DNA of 64,000 nt from Erigeron canadensis (GCF_010389155.1 NC_057768.1:2478501-2542500), one strand, 5' to 3'. Positions 45,641 through 58,747 are shown, numbered from the stretch's first letter. Made by a program: numbers and translations. The notes: generated by a model from the letters alone, not told the origin.

Positions 45641-47754
45641 GCGCTTCGTTTAAAAAAGTAAAGATAGGTACTTAGTTATCAAAATTATTATTATATGAAG
45701 ATGTCACTTATTTTAATTGGAATATAGTAGATGCATGACTCATATCGATGTGTATACACGGTGGTGCTCATATGTACACCTTGTTATAGTTATCAAAAAA
45801 CACGTATAAATTTCTCTGTTACTTCTGTTCCACTTTCCAGTCTGTCTTCTGGATATTACAATCAAGGTCCCTAGCTTGAAAACAAATTATATTACAAAAT
45901 AGTTTTCTGTTGTTTCTTTTTCTAGAGTGAATGCCATATTGCCATGTAAAGGAAATTAACATAATTTGTCTATAAATGACCTTAATTAAGAAAACTAGAG
46001 TATTATGGTTTTTTTCTTTTTACTAGGTATTGAGTTAGAAAACTCTAACCTAATTAAAACAATATAATTTAGACCCTCTGCATTTGTAAAAAGAAAAAAG
46101 ATTGATTGACAAATTCTTCCAATACGAAAACTAAAACAATAATTAAAATCAGAAGAAAGGAAAATAAAGGGTAAAAAAAAAAAGTGGTCCAACGATTTAT
46201 TGTATCGATCGGGATATATTCATATATATGCCGAATTTTGATGGCAATGTCGAATGTCGAAAGATGACACGGTATGAAGTATAAACCGAGATGTTATTAC
46301 TTATCACATGCCAGTATACAATACCAATAAGAATGCCGACGACACAAATTTGTATATTACGGGGTATATTTAATCTCTCATTTTGGCTTTGACGAGTTAA
46401 AATGTATGTTGGAACTCGAACTTGGATGTGCGCGTGATTTGACAGCTAACCATATAGAGTTATAGACCGACAACCTTCAAACAGCTAAGCTCACTCCCCT
46501 CCTTGCATGCCCCCCCTCACCAAACTATATTTTAAAATTTAAAATCGATTCATTCTAGAAAAATCTCGACTTTCTGGGCTTGAAGAAATGTAAATGTAAA
46601 TGTAACGGGCACTATCGTCTTTTATGGATTTTGGATCTTAATAATTTAATGGTGTATGAGAGGTCCAAGATATATACAACATAGATCTATCTAGATAGAG
46701 AGACTGTTTTCAGATTTTATCTACATAATAAAAAAAACCTCCAACCTTCACATGAGGTGAAAAAATCCAATCTTTTTGGCTTTAATATTTATAACATATT
46801 TGATGAAAAATGAATTTAAAATGTTAGTTATAACAGAATTCAAAACTCTATTTCATCAATAATGGTAAACTGAAATTATATATATATATATTACCGGTAG
46901 AGCTGAGAGAAAAAAAGATTTAATTCTCTAGCTTTTGATTGGCTGATGGTTTTATTTTCTTGTGTTTTGATTGGTTGAGTCTATTTTTAGAAATGATTTA
47001 AAATTTATTTAAGAAGAATCTTTTCATTAGTGAAGTTAAATATAAAACAAATATATTAGTAATTATATTTGGAATTTAAAGAAGATGCTTAATACTAGAT
47101 ACAAACAAATTATTTAAAAAAAATACGGAGTATAATAGTTTTTATTTATTTTTAATTTAATTTGAACATAATAAAAACCAAATTAATATATGGGTTGGTA
47201 AATTGACTGCAGTCTATATAACTATAACACAATTGTGAAACATAATGAGAAAACATTATTACTATATATTTTTAAACATGTGATTTTTTTAAGTTCGTTT
47301 AAAAGAGATGGGATTATGTACTCCACAATTATTGTTCATGCAAGAATGATAACTATTTATAGTGTATAATTTTTCTCAAATTTATAATTAAATTTTTTTA
47401 ACAATAAGAGTTTTTTTTAGCCTACATAAATATTCACAGAAAGTTTTATATATCATAACGTTTGTTAGTTAGGACCACCCCAATTGGGATGACAGGTTAT
47501 AAATCTTTAACCTTAGTCAGACCCACTAAAGTTTAATATAATAAATTACAATCAAAACCCAACTTGCGTCAACCTGTAGGTTTGTGGATTATTAGGTTAA
47601 ATGAGTTGTTATTGGATCAATTTAGTCAAATTAGTTGTTTTGTAGACAAATTGGTTGACGGGTTGAAATGTCAAATGTGTGGTTTTTTGTCAAACGGATC
47701 AGTATTAATTAAAAACAAATTAATATAAAAATATTTCAGGTTGGGAGGTGGACC
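45641..47754. other. Intergenic DNA
   Basis: AT-rich with no gene. Near 46400-46480 the minus strand reads AAGTTCGAGTTCC, box-B-like, perhaps a SINE relic. Confidence 0.45.
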
Positions 47755-48047
47755 TAGAGGTGTACAAAAAACCGGGTTGAAACCCGAAACTGAATCCAAA
47801 ATTGGTCAACAACCGGGTTTGACCCAACCCGGCGGTTACTAACCGGTTTGGGTTTTCGTTTTTATATCAGGTTGAGATCGGGTCTGGCATGAGTTTTTGT
47901 AAAAATTTTTTGGTAAAACCTGGTCAATACCCAGTCAAAGTTTGACCAAAAACCGGTAACAAACCGGGTTGGGTCAAATCCGGTTTTGGCCTCATTGACC
48001 AAAAAACCGGGTCGAATTGAGTAAAAAACCGTTTTTGTACACCACTA
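47755..48047. mobile_element. hAT MITE, 293 bp, with perfect 8-bp target duplication
   Basis: Ends TAGAGGTGTACAAAAAACCG and (reverse complement) TAGTGGTGTACAAAAACGG. Flanks 47747-47754 and 48048-48055 are both GGTGGACC. The interior is rich in AACCGGGTT/AACCCGG. Confidence 0.85.
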
Positions 48048-48055
48048 GGTGGACC

Positions 48056-49447
48056 TGACAATCAAAGGAGTCAACCCGAACTAACCTGAAAAAAATTGTT
48101 GGGTTGGCGGGTTGAGATACTTGACCTAACACTGTTTTTCTTCAAATTGAATATCGGGTTAGATTGACTATTGACAACCTTAACATGATATACCCAAAAT
48201 TACACGTGTGTAAACTTTTATCTAAACTTTATATTCAATCTATCATATTAAACTTCATATAACAATAAACATACAAAAAAAAATACTAATATCATAAGAC
48301 TCATAAAAATATCAATAGAACAATCTTTACCATTAAACTAGACGCTTTTTTTCTCTCTCTTTCACATTACATTTTCTAATAATTTGACGTATATTTTTTG
48401 CAATGTATGATGCATATATCAATTTATCTTTTTACCTGATCGGTTCAGATATCAATTTATCTTTTTACTCGGTCACCGACCGGGTATAAATCTAGTTACT
48501 GATAGATCACTTAGTCACTCAATAATCTCCACTACTTCTCACACCAAAAAAACCCATTATGAGTTTGACTATGAAAAAACACCTAGACTCGATTTTTTAG
48601 TAATTCAAATCAAGCCAAAGCTAAACACGGAGGAGTTTACTTTAACTCAGCATAGAGTTTGAAGTCAAATTCAAACATCATAATCATCGACTAGACTCAC
48701 GAGTTTAACTTAAATATAAAAAAATAAACATGTTTTATATACGCATGTAATAAGTAATATGAGTTATATATTAACATCCATAATTCCATATGCTATAGCA
48801 AACTAAATGTGAATATATTAAAAGTTTGAAAGACTGAAAACTGTAATTTATTTTTATCGCTCAATATTATAGTGTATATATATATATATACATAGAAATT
48901 GTTATATATAATTTGAGTGGAGCGATATCATTACGCTAAAATTCCAAAGTTGGAGTAAAAAAAGTACATGATTGGATATAAATCTTATTCAGTTATTTGA
49001 GATGATTGGAGATAACTCAGATAAGTCATAAGCGTATTTGAGTTGATGAGTTAAGAAACATAAAGAAAGCAGTGAAAATGACAAAATAAGAACACAGTTG
49101 GAACCCAAAAATGAGAAAATTGGCCCCACGTTCTGCCCGAGTGGTCTACTTGCATCAATAAAGTGATCACCAGGAGTCCAGGACCAGATACTGAGCTTTC
49201 CTTGGCTTCTTCATTCTTGTAATAATTATATTATTTTATACTACTACCACTATTTTAAAAGCTTTTTCTCAAATTCTTTTTAACAATAATAAATCTATCA
49301 ACTTTTTTTCTTGTCTCTCACGTTTTATTCATGTTAGGTTTATGATGTTACTTATTTGGTTACGATAACAATGTGGCGTATTTATTTGGAATTAATAGTT
49401 GATTACACATTTTGTACCATTAATTTAAATAAATGTGATTTTCACTA
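48056..49447. other. Intergenic DNA
   Basis: AT-rich. Positions 48420-48480 contain a short repeat ATCAATTTATCTTTTTAC twice. No gene. Confidence 0.45.
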
Positions 49448-49668
49448 TCTATAATACCTTATAGAGGAAACTGGGTTCCTCCCCTTTACTTAATTAAGAA
49501 CCTGATAAGACAAAAATACCCTTAAATAATCTTCCTTGCTAGGCACCTTCTCATGTGATATACCAACTATGCCCTTCAACTATTTTCATCTCTAAAAAAA
49601 TACTCTCACTGCCACCACCGGACCGTCTTCCCCACCACCACCGCCGCATTGCGCGGGTACCATGCTCG
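49448..49668 (+). mobile_element. Small Helitron-like element
   Basis: TCTATAATACCTTATAG after an A, ending GCGCGGGTACCATGCTCG before a T, preceded by CCGCCGCATT. Same 3' motif as at 27698 and 50540. Confidence 0.5.
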
Positions 49669-50210
49669 TTAACTTGAAATTAAACCACTATTAGCTTAAG
49701 TGGCCAATCACTTCTTACAAAATCAGGCCTCACCATGTTCACAGGTTACGTACCAAAATAATTGAGTGTAGGTTCAAAACCGCCTACAAACTTTTTTAAG
49801 AATATTTAACCATAAATGAATATTTTTAAGCATGAGAACTCATAAATAATGTACTTGTTCAAATGAATTTTTTTTTCATTCACATGTTAAATGCTATAAA
49901 AATTTATGTTGTAAAAGAAACCTTTTTAAAAAACCTTCAAAGTAGTCTTTTGTGAGCTTGTGAATGAATTTGTTCACGTTTTTTGTTCACATGTGACAAA
50001 CGGTTGTATATGAGGTTTTAAAAACAATTCTTCTACAACATTATTTTTTATAATGTTTCACATGTGAATGAACAAATAAAAACATGTGATACAATATGAA
50101 ATTTAGTATTTCTCACGGTTCTTACAAAAAAATAAGATCCCCCCCCCCCCCCCCCCCCACACACATATATATAGTTAAATGTACACAAAACATGTTAAAC
50201 TCTATCTATA
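49669..50210. other. Intergenic DNA with poly-C tract
   Basis: AT-rich with repeated TTCACATGTGAA-like phrases (49890-50090). A run of 20 C lies at 50139-50158, followed by (AC)n and (AT)n. No gene. Confidence 0.5.
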
Positions 50211-50540
50211 TCTATACCTACATATAAAAAGAATAATCTCTTTTATTTATGGAAGTGTTGAAATTATTCTATGCAATATGACAATAATACCCCTTACTGT
50301 TTTTCTAAATCATCCTCTATTTATTCGTTAATTTAATTATCTCCACTAATATACTTAAGATACCCTTAATGAAATAAATTACACCGTCAGTCCTTTAACT
50401 TTTAAAATAACTTTACTAACCACTATATTAATTACATCAATAGACTACATTACTTGTTGTCCCCACTATTAGTCGCCGCCGACACCAGTCACCACCGCAT
50501 TTTCATCACCAACGTCGCATTTGCGCGGACACCATGCTAG
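50211..50540 (+). mobile_element. Non-autonomous Helitron, 330 bp
   Basis: It starts TCTATACCTACATATAAAA after an A and ends TTGCGCGGACACCATGCTAG before a T: a canonical TC start, a GC-rich stem (CGCATTTGCG) and a CTAG end with A/T flanks. Confidence 0.65.
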
Positions 50541-51087
50541 TATGTAATAATAACTAAAGTACACATATCCTACTTTTATTAGTGACGGATAACATAAAAC
50601 GTGAAACACCCAAACATGAGATTCCTGAAATCAAAAGTTCTAGATTTTCAAATAATATATAATACTTCTAAATACATACTTGCTCATTTATCTTAGTGAT
50701 GTTATTGTCTACTAACTTAACATCATCCAAAAACCTATTACAATCAACCTCATCGTTAAAATAAATAAAAAAACTGAGAGAAAAAAAAGGTCGGTAAAAT
50801 TATTTACACTTGGAACTTTTAAAAACGACAACCAGTGAAGTCGATTGTTGTCATCTTCACCCTTTTCATGGATAAAAGTTTATTAAGTATATTTTTAATA
50901 TTTGATTTAAGTCTAAATTAAAATCTTTTGACAAACCATTCACCATCTTACGCATTACGGGTGTACGATTTTAGGTTGTAAATATATTCGTTACACATTA
51001 AATTATGTTGTAATTTAAATTGAAACACATACTATGGGTTGTTGACAAATACTTTTGTGTTAACCAATAACTTTTGTGTTGACAAAT
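50541..51087. other. Intergenic DNA
   Basis: AT-rich sequence between Helitron-like copies; no gene or repeat resolved. Confidence 0.4.
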
Positions 51088-51454
51088 CTTTTATAAAACA
51101 AACTAATACTTCTCTTCTTCTTTTTTTTAATTTATATCTTTAAAATACTTAAAATACCCTCAATTTTTGATCTATTCTCAACTGACACACTACATCTACC
51201 TAAAACATCTCTAAAATAGTTTCCAATCCTATCAATCCAAACTACCTCGATCTTTTTTCACTAATTTAAACATATTTTCAACTAATATACCTATAGTATT
51301 GTTAATGAAATTTATTTACAATATACATTTTTTAACCGTTAAAATAACTACACTACCTTATTTTACATCAATTATTTGTACAATAATTACCGTACGTTAC
51401 CGTCACCGCTGTTGCCACCACCACCGCTGCCGCATTGCGCCAATACGCCACTCG
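51088..51454 (+). mobile_element. Helitron-related copy
   Basis: The body matches 51573-51882 and parts of 50211-50540 (CACTAATTTAAA, TAATGAAATTTATTTACAAT, TTTTACATCAATTATTT). The right end CCGCATTGCGCCAATACGCC then ACTCG is a diverged Helitron terminus. Confidence 0.5.
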
Positions 51455-51572
51455 TATAATACGTATAATCTCTAGTTTCGCAAGAATTCCAAATGTTCAC
51501 CACACATATTTTTATAATTTTTTTTCTTTTTGAAATATGGACAACCTGTATTATATAATTATCTTTTTTCCT

Positions 51573-51882
51573 TTATAAAACAAACTGTAGTCCTTCTTTT
51601 TTTTTTTTTTTTAACTTTCAATCTTCAAAATATTTAAACTACTCTTAATTTTCAACACATTCTTAACTCACACACTGCATCTAACCTAAAAAATCTCTAA
51701 AATATTATTCAACCCTATCGATCCAAACTACCTTTTTTTTCGCCACTAATTTAAATATATTTTCAGTTAATATACTTATAATATTCTTAATGAAATTTAT
51801 TTACAATATACATTCTTTTACTTTAATCCTTAAAATAAATACACTACCTCTTTTTACATCAATTATTTTTACATTAATAATA
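51573..51882 (+). mobile_element. Helitron-related copy, 3'-truncated
   Basis: About 300 bp aligning throughout with 51088-51383 (ATAAAACAAACT, AATCTCTAAAATA, CAATATACATTCTTTTA) but lacking the GC-rich 3' end. Confidence 0.55.
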
Positions 51883-52601
51883 AATACGTAGATTCACATA
51901 CGTTCCAAATATATAATCCCATATAATATATCATTCCCATATGGAATAAATAATCAGATGTCAATGAAAGATGCACTTATCCAATTCAATAGACTAGTAA
52001 ACACCTAAATTTCTAACCACTCAGAATTTTCAATTATCTTGGCGGCATGACTAATTACAATCATCTGACGTAAGATCTGAAAAATCATTTCTAGAGAAAA
52101 TTTTGTGAAAGATAGATAAAATAAGATAATTCGACCCGTTCCGCATACTAGCATTAATTAATTTCTCATCGCAAATGTTACACCACGGAGTATCTGTATA
52201 AAAATAAATCATGATCAAAGATAGATGAACACTGTCTTAATCTATAATAAGGTAATCAAAGATAGATGAATATTGTCTGAGATGAACTTCGAGGAAAAGT
52301 GAATTGGTGCCTAAAGGACACATTGCGTTAATGATTTTACTGATAAAATGCAAATATATAACATTTTTATATTTAAATATTTTAAAATTTTGACAACAAT
52401 TCTTACGTATTCATGTATTAGACGACTTAAAGCCGACTATTTGTTTTATTTGTTAATTAAATTTATGAAGCTTTACTTTTAAATTCGATTTAATTTGACT
52501 GGTAAAAAAGACAAAAATTTAATTTACAATCATTTTTTGAAAATGTTATATATAACCTTTAAGATTATACTTAATGTGTATAAAAAATGTATATTTTCCA
52601 T
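51883..52601. other. Intergenic DNA
   Basis: AT-rich; a short direct repeat AATCA(A)AGATAGATGAA occurs at 52212 and 52256. No gene. Confidence 0.4.
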
Positions 52602-53281
52602 TAGGGGTGAGCAAAAACCGAACCGAAAACCAAAAAAACCGAAAACCGAAAAAACCAAAAACCATTGGTTTTGGTTTTCTAAAAACCAAAAGTTATGGTT
52701 TGGTTTTGAATTCTAATGTAAAACCGAACCATAAAAACTGAACCGAACCAAAAATATATATTTTTACTTTATTTTATATTTATATCATTTTATTATTAAT
52801 TTTTGATAAATATGTTATTATATTTGCATTTTTAGGTGTATATAATAATATCATTTATATGTTTTAAGTGAAAATACACAACAAAATTAATTTGTTTTAA
52901 TAATTGTATAATTAAACAACGCGTAAAAGATATAAATAGTTATATATAAAATTTGTTTGAAGTTTGTACAACTCACTTTTATGGATTTGTTGTCATTATT
53001 GTTGTGTTATTGTTACTAATATTGTTTTGAAAACTTGTTGAAATTAATTAAGGTGTAATTATAAGGTATAAACTTATAAACTTTGAAGCTCAATTTGACC
53101 CAAACCACAAGTGGTTAAAAACCGATTAAAACCGAAAAACCAAACCGAAATAGACCAAAACCAAAAAAACTGAAACCGAAAAAACCGAAACCCAATGGTT
53201 TTAATTTTCAAAAACCGAATTATAACGGTTCGTTTCGGTTTTAGTCAAAAACCGAACCGAACCGAACCGTACTCACCCCTA
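52602..53281. mobile_element. hAT MITE, 680 bp, with perfect 8-bp target duplication
   Basis: Ends TAGGGGTGAGCAAAAACCG and (reverse complement) TAGGGGTGAGTACGG. Flanks 52594-52601 and 53282-53289 are both TTTTCCAT. The arms consist of AACCGAAAACC-like repeats and the core is AT-rich. Confidence 0.85.
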
Positions 53282-53349
53282 TTTTCCATATATATATATT
53301 TTTTTATGATTAGTCTATAAATATTGAATGTATCTTAAATTCTTAATTA

Positions 53350-54910
53350 ACTTCGAAAAAACGTTCGAGAGAGTTAATTGGAATTTTTTACTTGATATCA
53401 AACAACAAATGGGTTTCCCTGCTAGATGGCTATCCTGAATTAAAGGCATTCTAATCTCTACTAGGTCTGCGGTTCTCATAAATGGTTGTCCCACCTAGAG
53501 TTCAATTGTGAGTGCGGTATGCCTCAAGGTGGCCCTTTGTCTCCTTTTCTATTCCTTATTGCCATGGAGGCCTTCTCTAACATGATTCACCAGGCCTCAA
53601 ACTTAGGTATCATATCCGGAATTAGGTTGCCGAATTCTGGACCCACTATCAACCACTTTTTATACGCTGATGACACCATTTTACTCGGGTCATGGTCATC
53701 CACACGTGTGGCCAATATTTCAAGGCTTCTAAGATGTTTTTACATTGCCTCTGGTCTCAAGGTAAATCTCCAAAAATCATGCTTTCTTGGTGTTAATCTC
53801 ACGCAAGAAACCATCAGAACCACCACAAACATTCTCAACTGCAAGCCTAGCCAATTTCCAATCACTTACCTTGGTCTCCCTGTTAGCGCCAATATGAATC
53901 TTATTCGAAACTGGTCCCCTGTAATCCAGACATTTGAAAGTCGTCTGTCACAATGGAAAGCATCAACTCTTTCCCTTGTTGGTCGTATCACCCTTATCCG
54001 CCCCGTGCTTGACAGCCTCCCATCTTACTTCTTCTCATTGTTTAAGGCCCCGGTATGTGTTATCTCCAAACTCGAGTCTATTAGAAGATCTTTCTATTGG
54101 GGTGGTAATTCATCTCGAAATAAGATTTCATGGATCTCTTGGGATCATATCGTTTCCCCAACGGAATCGGGCGGGCTTGGGTTGGGATGCTTACACATTA
54201 AAAATATCTCCATGCTTTCTAAATAGTGGTGGAGATTTCGCAAGGAACCTGATAGTCTTTGGGCTCCCGTTATCTCCTCCATCCACTTTTCACGTCGCCA
54301 TTGTTCGCCAGTTCCTTTTAAAGCCGGTCTGATGGAAGTTTGGAAAAGCATTGCTAATCTAAACTCTCATCTTACCCCTTTTAACGTTTCTTTGGAGCAT
54401 TTGATCACAGGTAAAGTAGGGAATGGTGCCTCAATTCGCTTTTGGATGGACTCCTAGAATGGAGAATTTCCATTTCACATCTCGTTTCCCGATCTCTTTC
54501 GACTGGAAAGACACAAAGGCTGTCGTATCAAAGATAGATGCACTGGTAGAGGACCTCTCTACCAATGGGAATGGTGTTGGACGAGACCACCATCGAATCC
54601 TATTGAACTCCAACAACTCCGAGACATGCTATCCCGGATCATCAACTTATCACTCACTGATGCATCATATTCTTGGACATGGAAAGGCGATTCTTCCGGG
54701 TGTTTTTCTGTCAAATCTCTAAGGCTTCGCATTCAATCAGCACCATTTGGACCCCAATGCTGGAAGTTCCCATGGAATCGAATGGCGCCACTCAAGGTTA
54801 ATATTTTGGGTTGGCGTCTCAAGCTAAATCGCATCCCTACCACAGACTAGTTGCTGCTCAATAATGTCCTACTAGCTTCAACATTATGCCAACTTTACAA
54901 GATCTTCAAC
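53350..54910 (+). pseudogene. LINE reverse-transcriptase ORF, 5' part (5'-truncated)
   Basis: A non-LTR retrotransposon ORF2 fragment. Similarity begins at FERVNWNFLLDI (about 53362) inside the RT domain, then one stop and a one-base frameshift near 53490 lead into CGMPQGGPLSPFLF, the catalytic YADD (53663-53674), GLKVNLQKS, ITYLGLPVS and the conserved RISLVGRITLI-like region. The same frame continues past three nonsense codons (54224, about 54456, 54848) through WWRFRKEPDSLW to the zf-RVT region with WRLKLNRIPTTD. At 54910 it is interrupted by a solo LTR and resumes at 57370. The missing 5' end and stops make it a dead copy. Confidence 0.85.
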
Positions 54911-57364
54911 TGTAACACCCATCATTTAAAAACAAGGATTTCCAAGAGCTTTCACCTAACGGTGTCAAAGAAAGCGGAAAAACATTTAAAAGTACAAACC
55001 AATAATTTCAGTTTGGTTTATTCATCAAACGGTGTTACTAGCCATATCATTGAAACAAGTCTAAATGGAAATCCATCGGTTGCCCAACATAAAACAACCG
55101 ATCACAAGTCAATACAATTCATAAATATCTAAACATAAAATTCAAAGGTCTAAAGGAGCAGCCACTATGGGTAAACTATAATCCTTTTCAAACAATCTAC
55201 CCATGCCTCGCTCTTTATTCATCAACACTCAAAGCTTTCTAAACCTGAAGGAACAACACATTTCAAGAAACAAGTGTTAGCTAACGAATTAGCTAAGTAA
55301 GATAACACGAGCTTATAAAAACATTTGTCCAATTAAAACGTATTAAAAGTCATATTTCATCATTAAGGCACATAACATCTCATATAGCCATAAACATCAT
55401 TCGTATAGGATTGTTCGTCTTAGATGTGCCTAATCATCTTTTCATCATCACATATAACATCATTTCAGGTGTGACATAAGTTACTCATATCATATAAGGT
55501 GTAAGTTTGTGTGTAGGCGGTCAAAAGACCTAACGGGGACCTCACACCCGACTGGATGGATAAGCCTTACGGCGGTCCATCAGTGTCGTTAAGGAATGGC
55601 AAGCCAATCCAGGAGTAGTCCGTATGTTCAAGACATTGGTGGTTAATCACGCCACCCGGAGATACTCTAACCACGTAATTATGTTGCAAGGAGCCACCCA
55701 AGCAACCATATACGTACTCACCGGGCAAGGGCAAGTACGGGTTAAGCTTAACACTTTCATATCATATACGAGCTCGATTTACATTACATATAGTTCAGGA
55801 ATCTACATTACCTAAACATAACACATAATCATCTTTTACGTTTGGGCCCTTAAACGTGCACGTGACATGGCAACTTAAAGAGTCTAGTGAACTAGATTAA
55901 TAAGCCATACAAACATGCACCATACAATACATCTCAAAACATATCATATCATATCATTTCATTTCATTTCATATCATAGGGACTGCATATCAGGCCTCAA
56001 ATGTCATTTACATAGCCCATATCACCTCCCATGTATCCGATTACCCATAAACGATCAAGATATCAAATGGAAGCTATTATAGAAACCATCTTTTGTTGAA
56101 CCCTCAGCATGTCAAAGTAGTGTATCTTACCTCTTAGAAGCGTACAAAATGATAACGTAAGTTACCGAGCTTTGCAAGTATTCCCGACTACCTATAATCA
56201 TTAAACGATATAATAAGCTAAACAAGTACCTACTTACTTTTGTTCATGAATCAAGCCTAAGTATCTATAAACATGACCCATTACAAGGCTTGATGCATCG
56301 GACATTCGATTAGTACTTTAAAGCTTACAAAACTCGACGAAACTCGACATTCACTCACTATATTAACCTTTCTGGAAACTTGACATCACAATCATCTTTT
56401 GAAAACATAACCATTAGAAAGTAGACTCTCTTACGATTCCGTGGATAGCTTATTTGTTAAAAACGGAGTTACGGTTCAAAAGTTATGGCCATTTGAAAAT
56501 TCCGTCGCTATTGCGTCGCAACTACCAAGTTGCGTCGCAGCTATGTGTCACTGGATTCCAGTTGCGCCGCAGCTTAGTAGCTGCGCCGCAGCTAGCCCCG
56601 TTTCTGCACAAACATCATTGTTTAACCTCCAAAACTTAACCAAACACACCCCAAACGACCCCAAACCTTATGAACGACTTTTAACCCTCAAAATTCATCA
56701 TTTTAAGACTCTAATGATGTCATGAAAACAACCATCAACATCCAATTGATTTGCAACACAACAAGAATCATTTTAGGTTACCGAATCGATTAAAACTCAC
56801 GTTTTTGACTCCAATCAACCCTCTAAAGACCTAGATCAGTTATGAATCGAATCAAAGGATTGAAAGGACATGAAATCAATGTTATTATACCTGGGATACC
56901 TGGAGATTATAAGGAGAATGTAAAAACTTGATCAAAACACTCTCGAATCAACCAAACGAAGATGAAATCGAACAAGGAATTGATTATGGCAATGGGGAAT
57001 GGTTAAGGCTCAAAGAGAAAAGGATAATATGAGTAATTAGAAGCTAATGACCTGCTCCAAGACCCTAATCCCGTTTTTTAGTTTCCACCTATGTCAAACT
57101 AGTCCTTAGGCTTCCTTATGGCTCATATTTAACTCAAAACACCTATTGGGAATACTTACAACACATTAAATACTTTAAGCACATCAAAAGACATATAAAA
57201 CATATCTTAAGCACTTTAGCACATTAATCATTAAGGCACTAAAGCTTGACACATATAACACATTAAACACATATAGTCATTAAATCATGTATAGGCTTAA
57301 CGGACACGTAATATTGACTTAACGACTCAGGTCAATTGTTAAATAAAAAGTTTGGGATGTTACA
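54911..57364. mobile_element. Solo LTR, 2454 bp, with perfect 5-bp target duplication, inside the LINE
   Basis: It begins TGTAACACCC and ends GGGATGTTACA. Flanks 54906-54910 and 57365-57369 are both TCAAC. No internal retrotransposon domains are present, so it is a solo LTR. Positions 56512-56596 hold four copies of GCG(T/C)CGCA. The leader-like T-rich stretch on the minus strand suggests it may read right to left. Short frames in it are not genes. Confidence 0.85.
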
Positions 57365-57369
57365 TCAAC

Positions 57370-57805
57370 GAAACAACAAGTCACTTATTTCTTGATTATG
57401 CCTTTGCTGATGCTCTATGGACGTATATACAACTATGGTGTAATTTTCAGGTCCCTAAGCCGTCATTCATAAGAGAGCTGTTCTCACTACATTGCGACCC
57501 GATCATCACTCCCAGAAAGCGCAAATACGTCAACATTATCTTTTTAGCTTACTATTGGATAATTTGGAAAACGAGAAATCAAAGCCTTTTTCTCTAACCA
57601 ACAACCCTCCCTCCGATTTGCAGTTAGTGAGCTCAAGTCCATCAGTTTCTTATGGATTTCGAATCAGTCCCAGAACTCTCATTTGGATTAGGAGAAATGG
57701 TGTAATTCCTGCTTTTAATTTCTGTTTTGGTACTCTATTCCGCACATATGTATTGAACACCCTTGTACTTCGTTTAGCTTCTCGCTAGTTTTTCTTAATA
57801 AAAAT
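57370..57805 (+). pseudogene. LINE ORF2, 3' part and 3' end
   Basis: Resumes the zf-RVT region: ETTSHLFLDYAFADALWTY, then WIIWKTRNQSLF, stop near 57597. With the solo LTR and one TCAAC copy removed, the frame rejoins exactly. The 3' UTR (TTGTACTTCGTTTAGC, then AATAAAA) ends near 57805, just before the next MITE. Confidence 0.8.
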
Positions 57806-57854
57806 CTTATTGAATATTCAAAATAAAAATGGAAAATGTTAAACAAAACCCTTA

Positions 57855-58744
57855 GGGGGTGTTTAGTTCGCAGGATTCGTTGGAATTCGAAGGAATTGGA
57901 ATCTGAATTCCATTCCATATCATGTTTGGTTGACAGAATGGAATTCAGATTCCATTCCATGACTTGTTTGGTTCGTAAGGAATTGGAATTGGAATCCTTT
58001 GAATTCCACCATATGAAAGAATTCAAGATTCCTTGGCAAATTGGATGGAAAGTTTTGAATTCCAATGGAATTCACAATTTAACACTTTTAAAATTATTAT
58101 TATGTTTTATTTAATAGATATTATATTTTTCTATTACTATTCTTTATAATAATAATAATAAAATAATAATTATTATTAACTATTATTATTATTGTATTAA
58201 ATTATAATAATAGTTATTACTATTATTTATATATATTATATAATAATATAAAAATATAATATTATTAATATATAATTGTATTATTATTATTATTATTTAT
58301 TAATATTATAAAAATTAATATATATTATTAATCAGCAATAAGTCAGTATTTTATATAAATTTACTTCTATTTTATAAAAGTTTATTTTTTGTTTATATAA
58401 AATAATTAATTAATAAATAGTTATTTATTTTATAAAAATATAATTATAATATTATAATAGTTTTTTATTATTATATAAAAACTAATAATATTTTATATAC
58501 ATTTATAAAAAAACTTAAAAATTTTATGAAATTATATTTATTAATTATTTTTATTATTATTATTTATATTATGAATTCCATTCCATTCTATTTGATTCCG
58601 GCCAACCAACCAAATGCAAATTATAATTCCTTCAAATTTCAATTCTATCAAATTTCAATCCATTCAGTTTTCAATTCTTTCAAATTCCAAATCTTTTGAC
58701 AGATTCAAATTCCTTCAAAAATATTCTGTGAACCAAACGTCCCT
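57855..58744. mobile_element. Harbinger/Tourist-like MITE, 890 bp
   Basis: Ends GGGGGTGTTTAGTTCG and (reverse complement) AGGGACGTTTGGTTCAC, with TTA on both sides (57852-57854, 58745-58747). The arms (57855-58060, 58570-58744) are built of GGAATTGGAATCTGAATTCC-like repeats; the centre (58090-58560) is almost pure A/T made of ATT/AAT units. Confidence 0.65.
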
Positions 58745-58747
58745 TTA

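Noticed and set aside
57836..58114. 92-codon and 116-codon opposing ORFs
   Set aside because: Both are translations of the GGAATT-type repeat arm of the MITE at 57855-58744.
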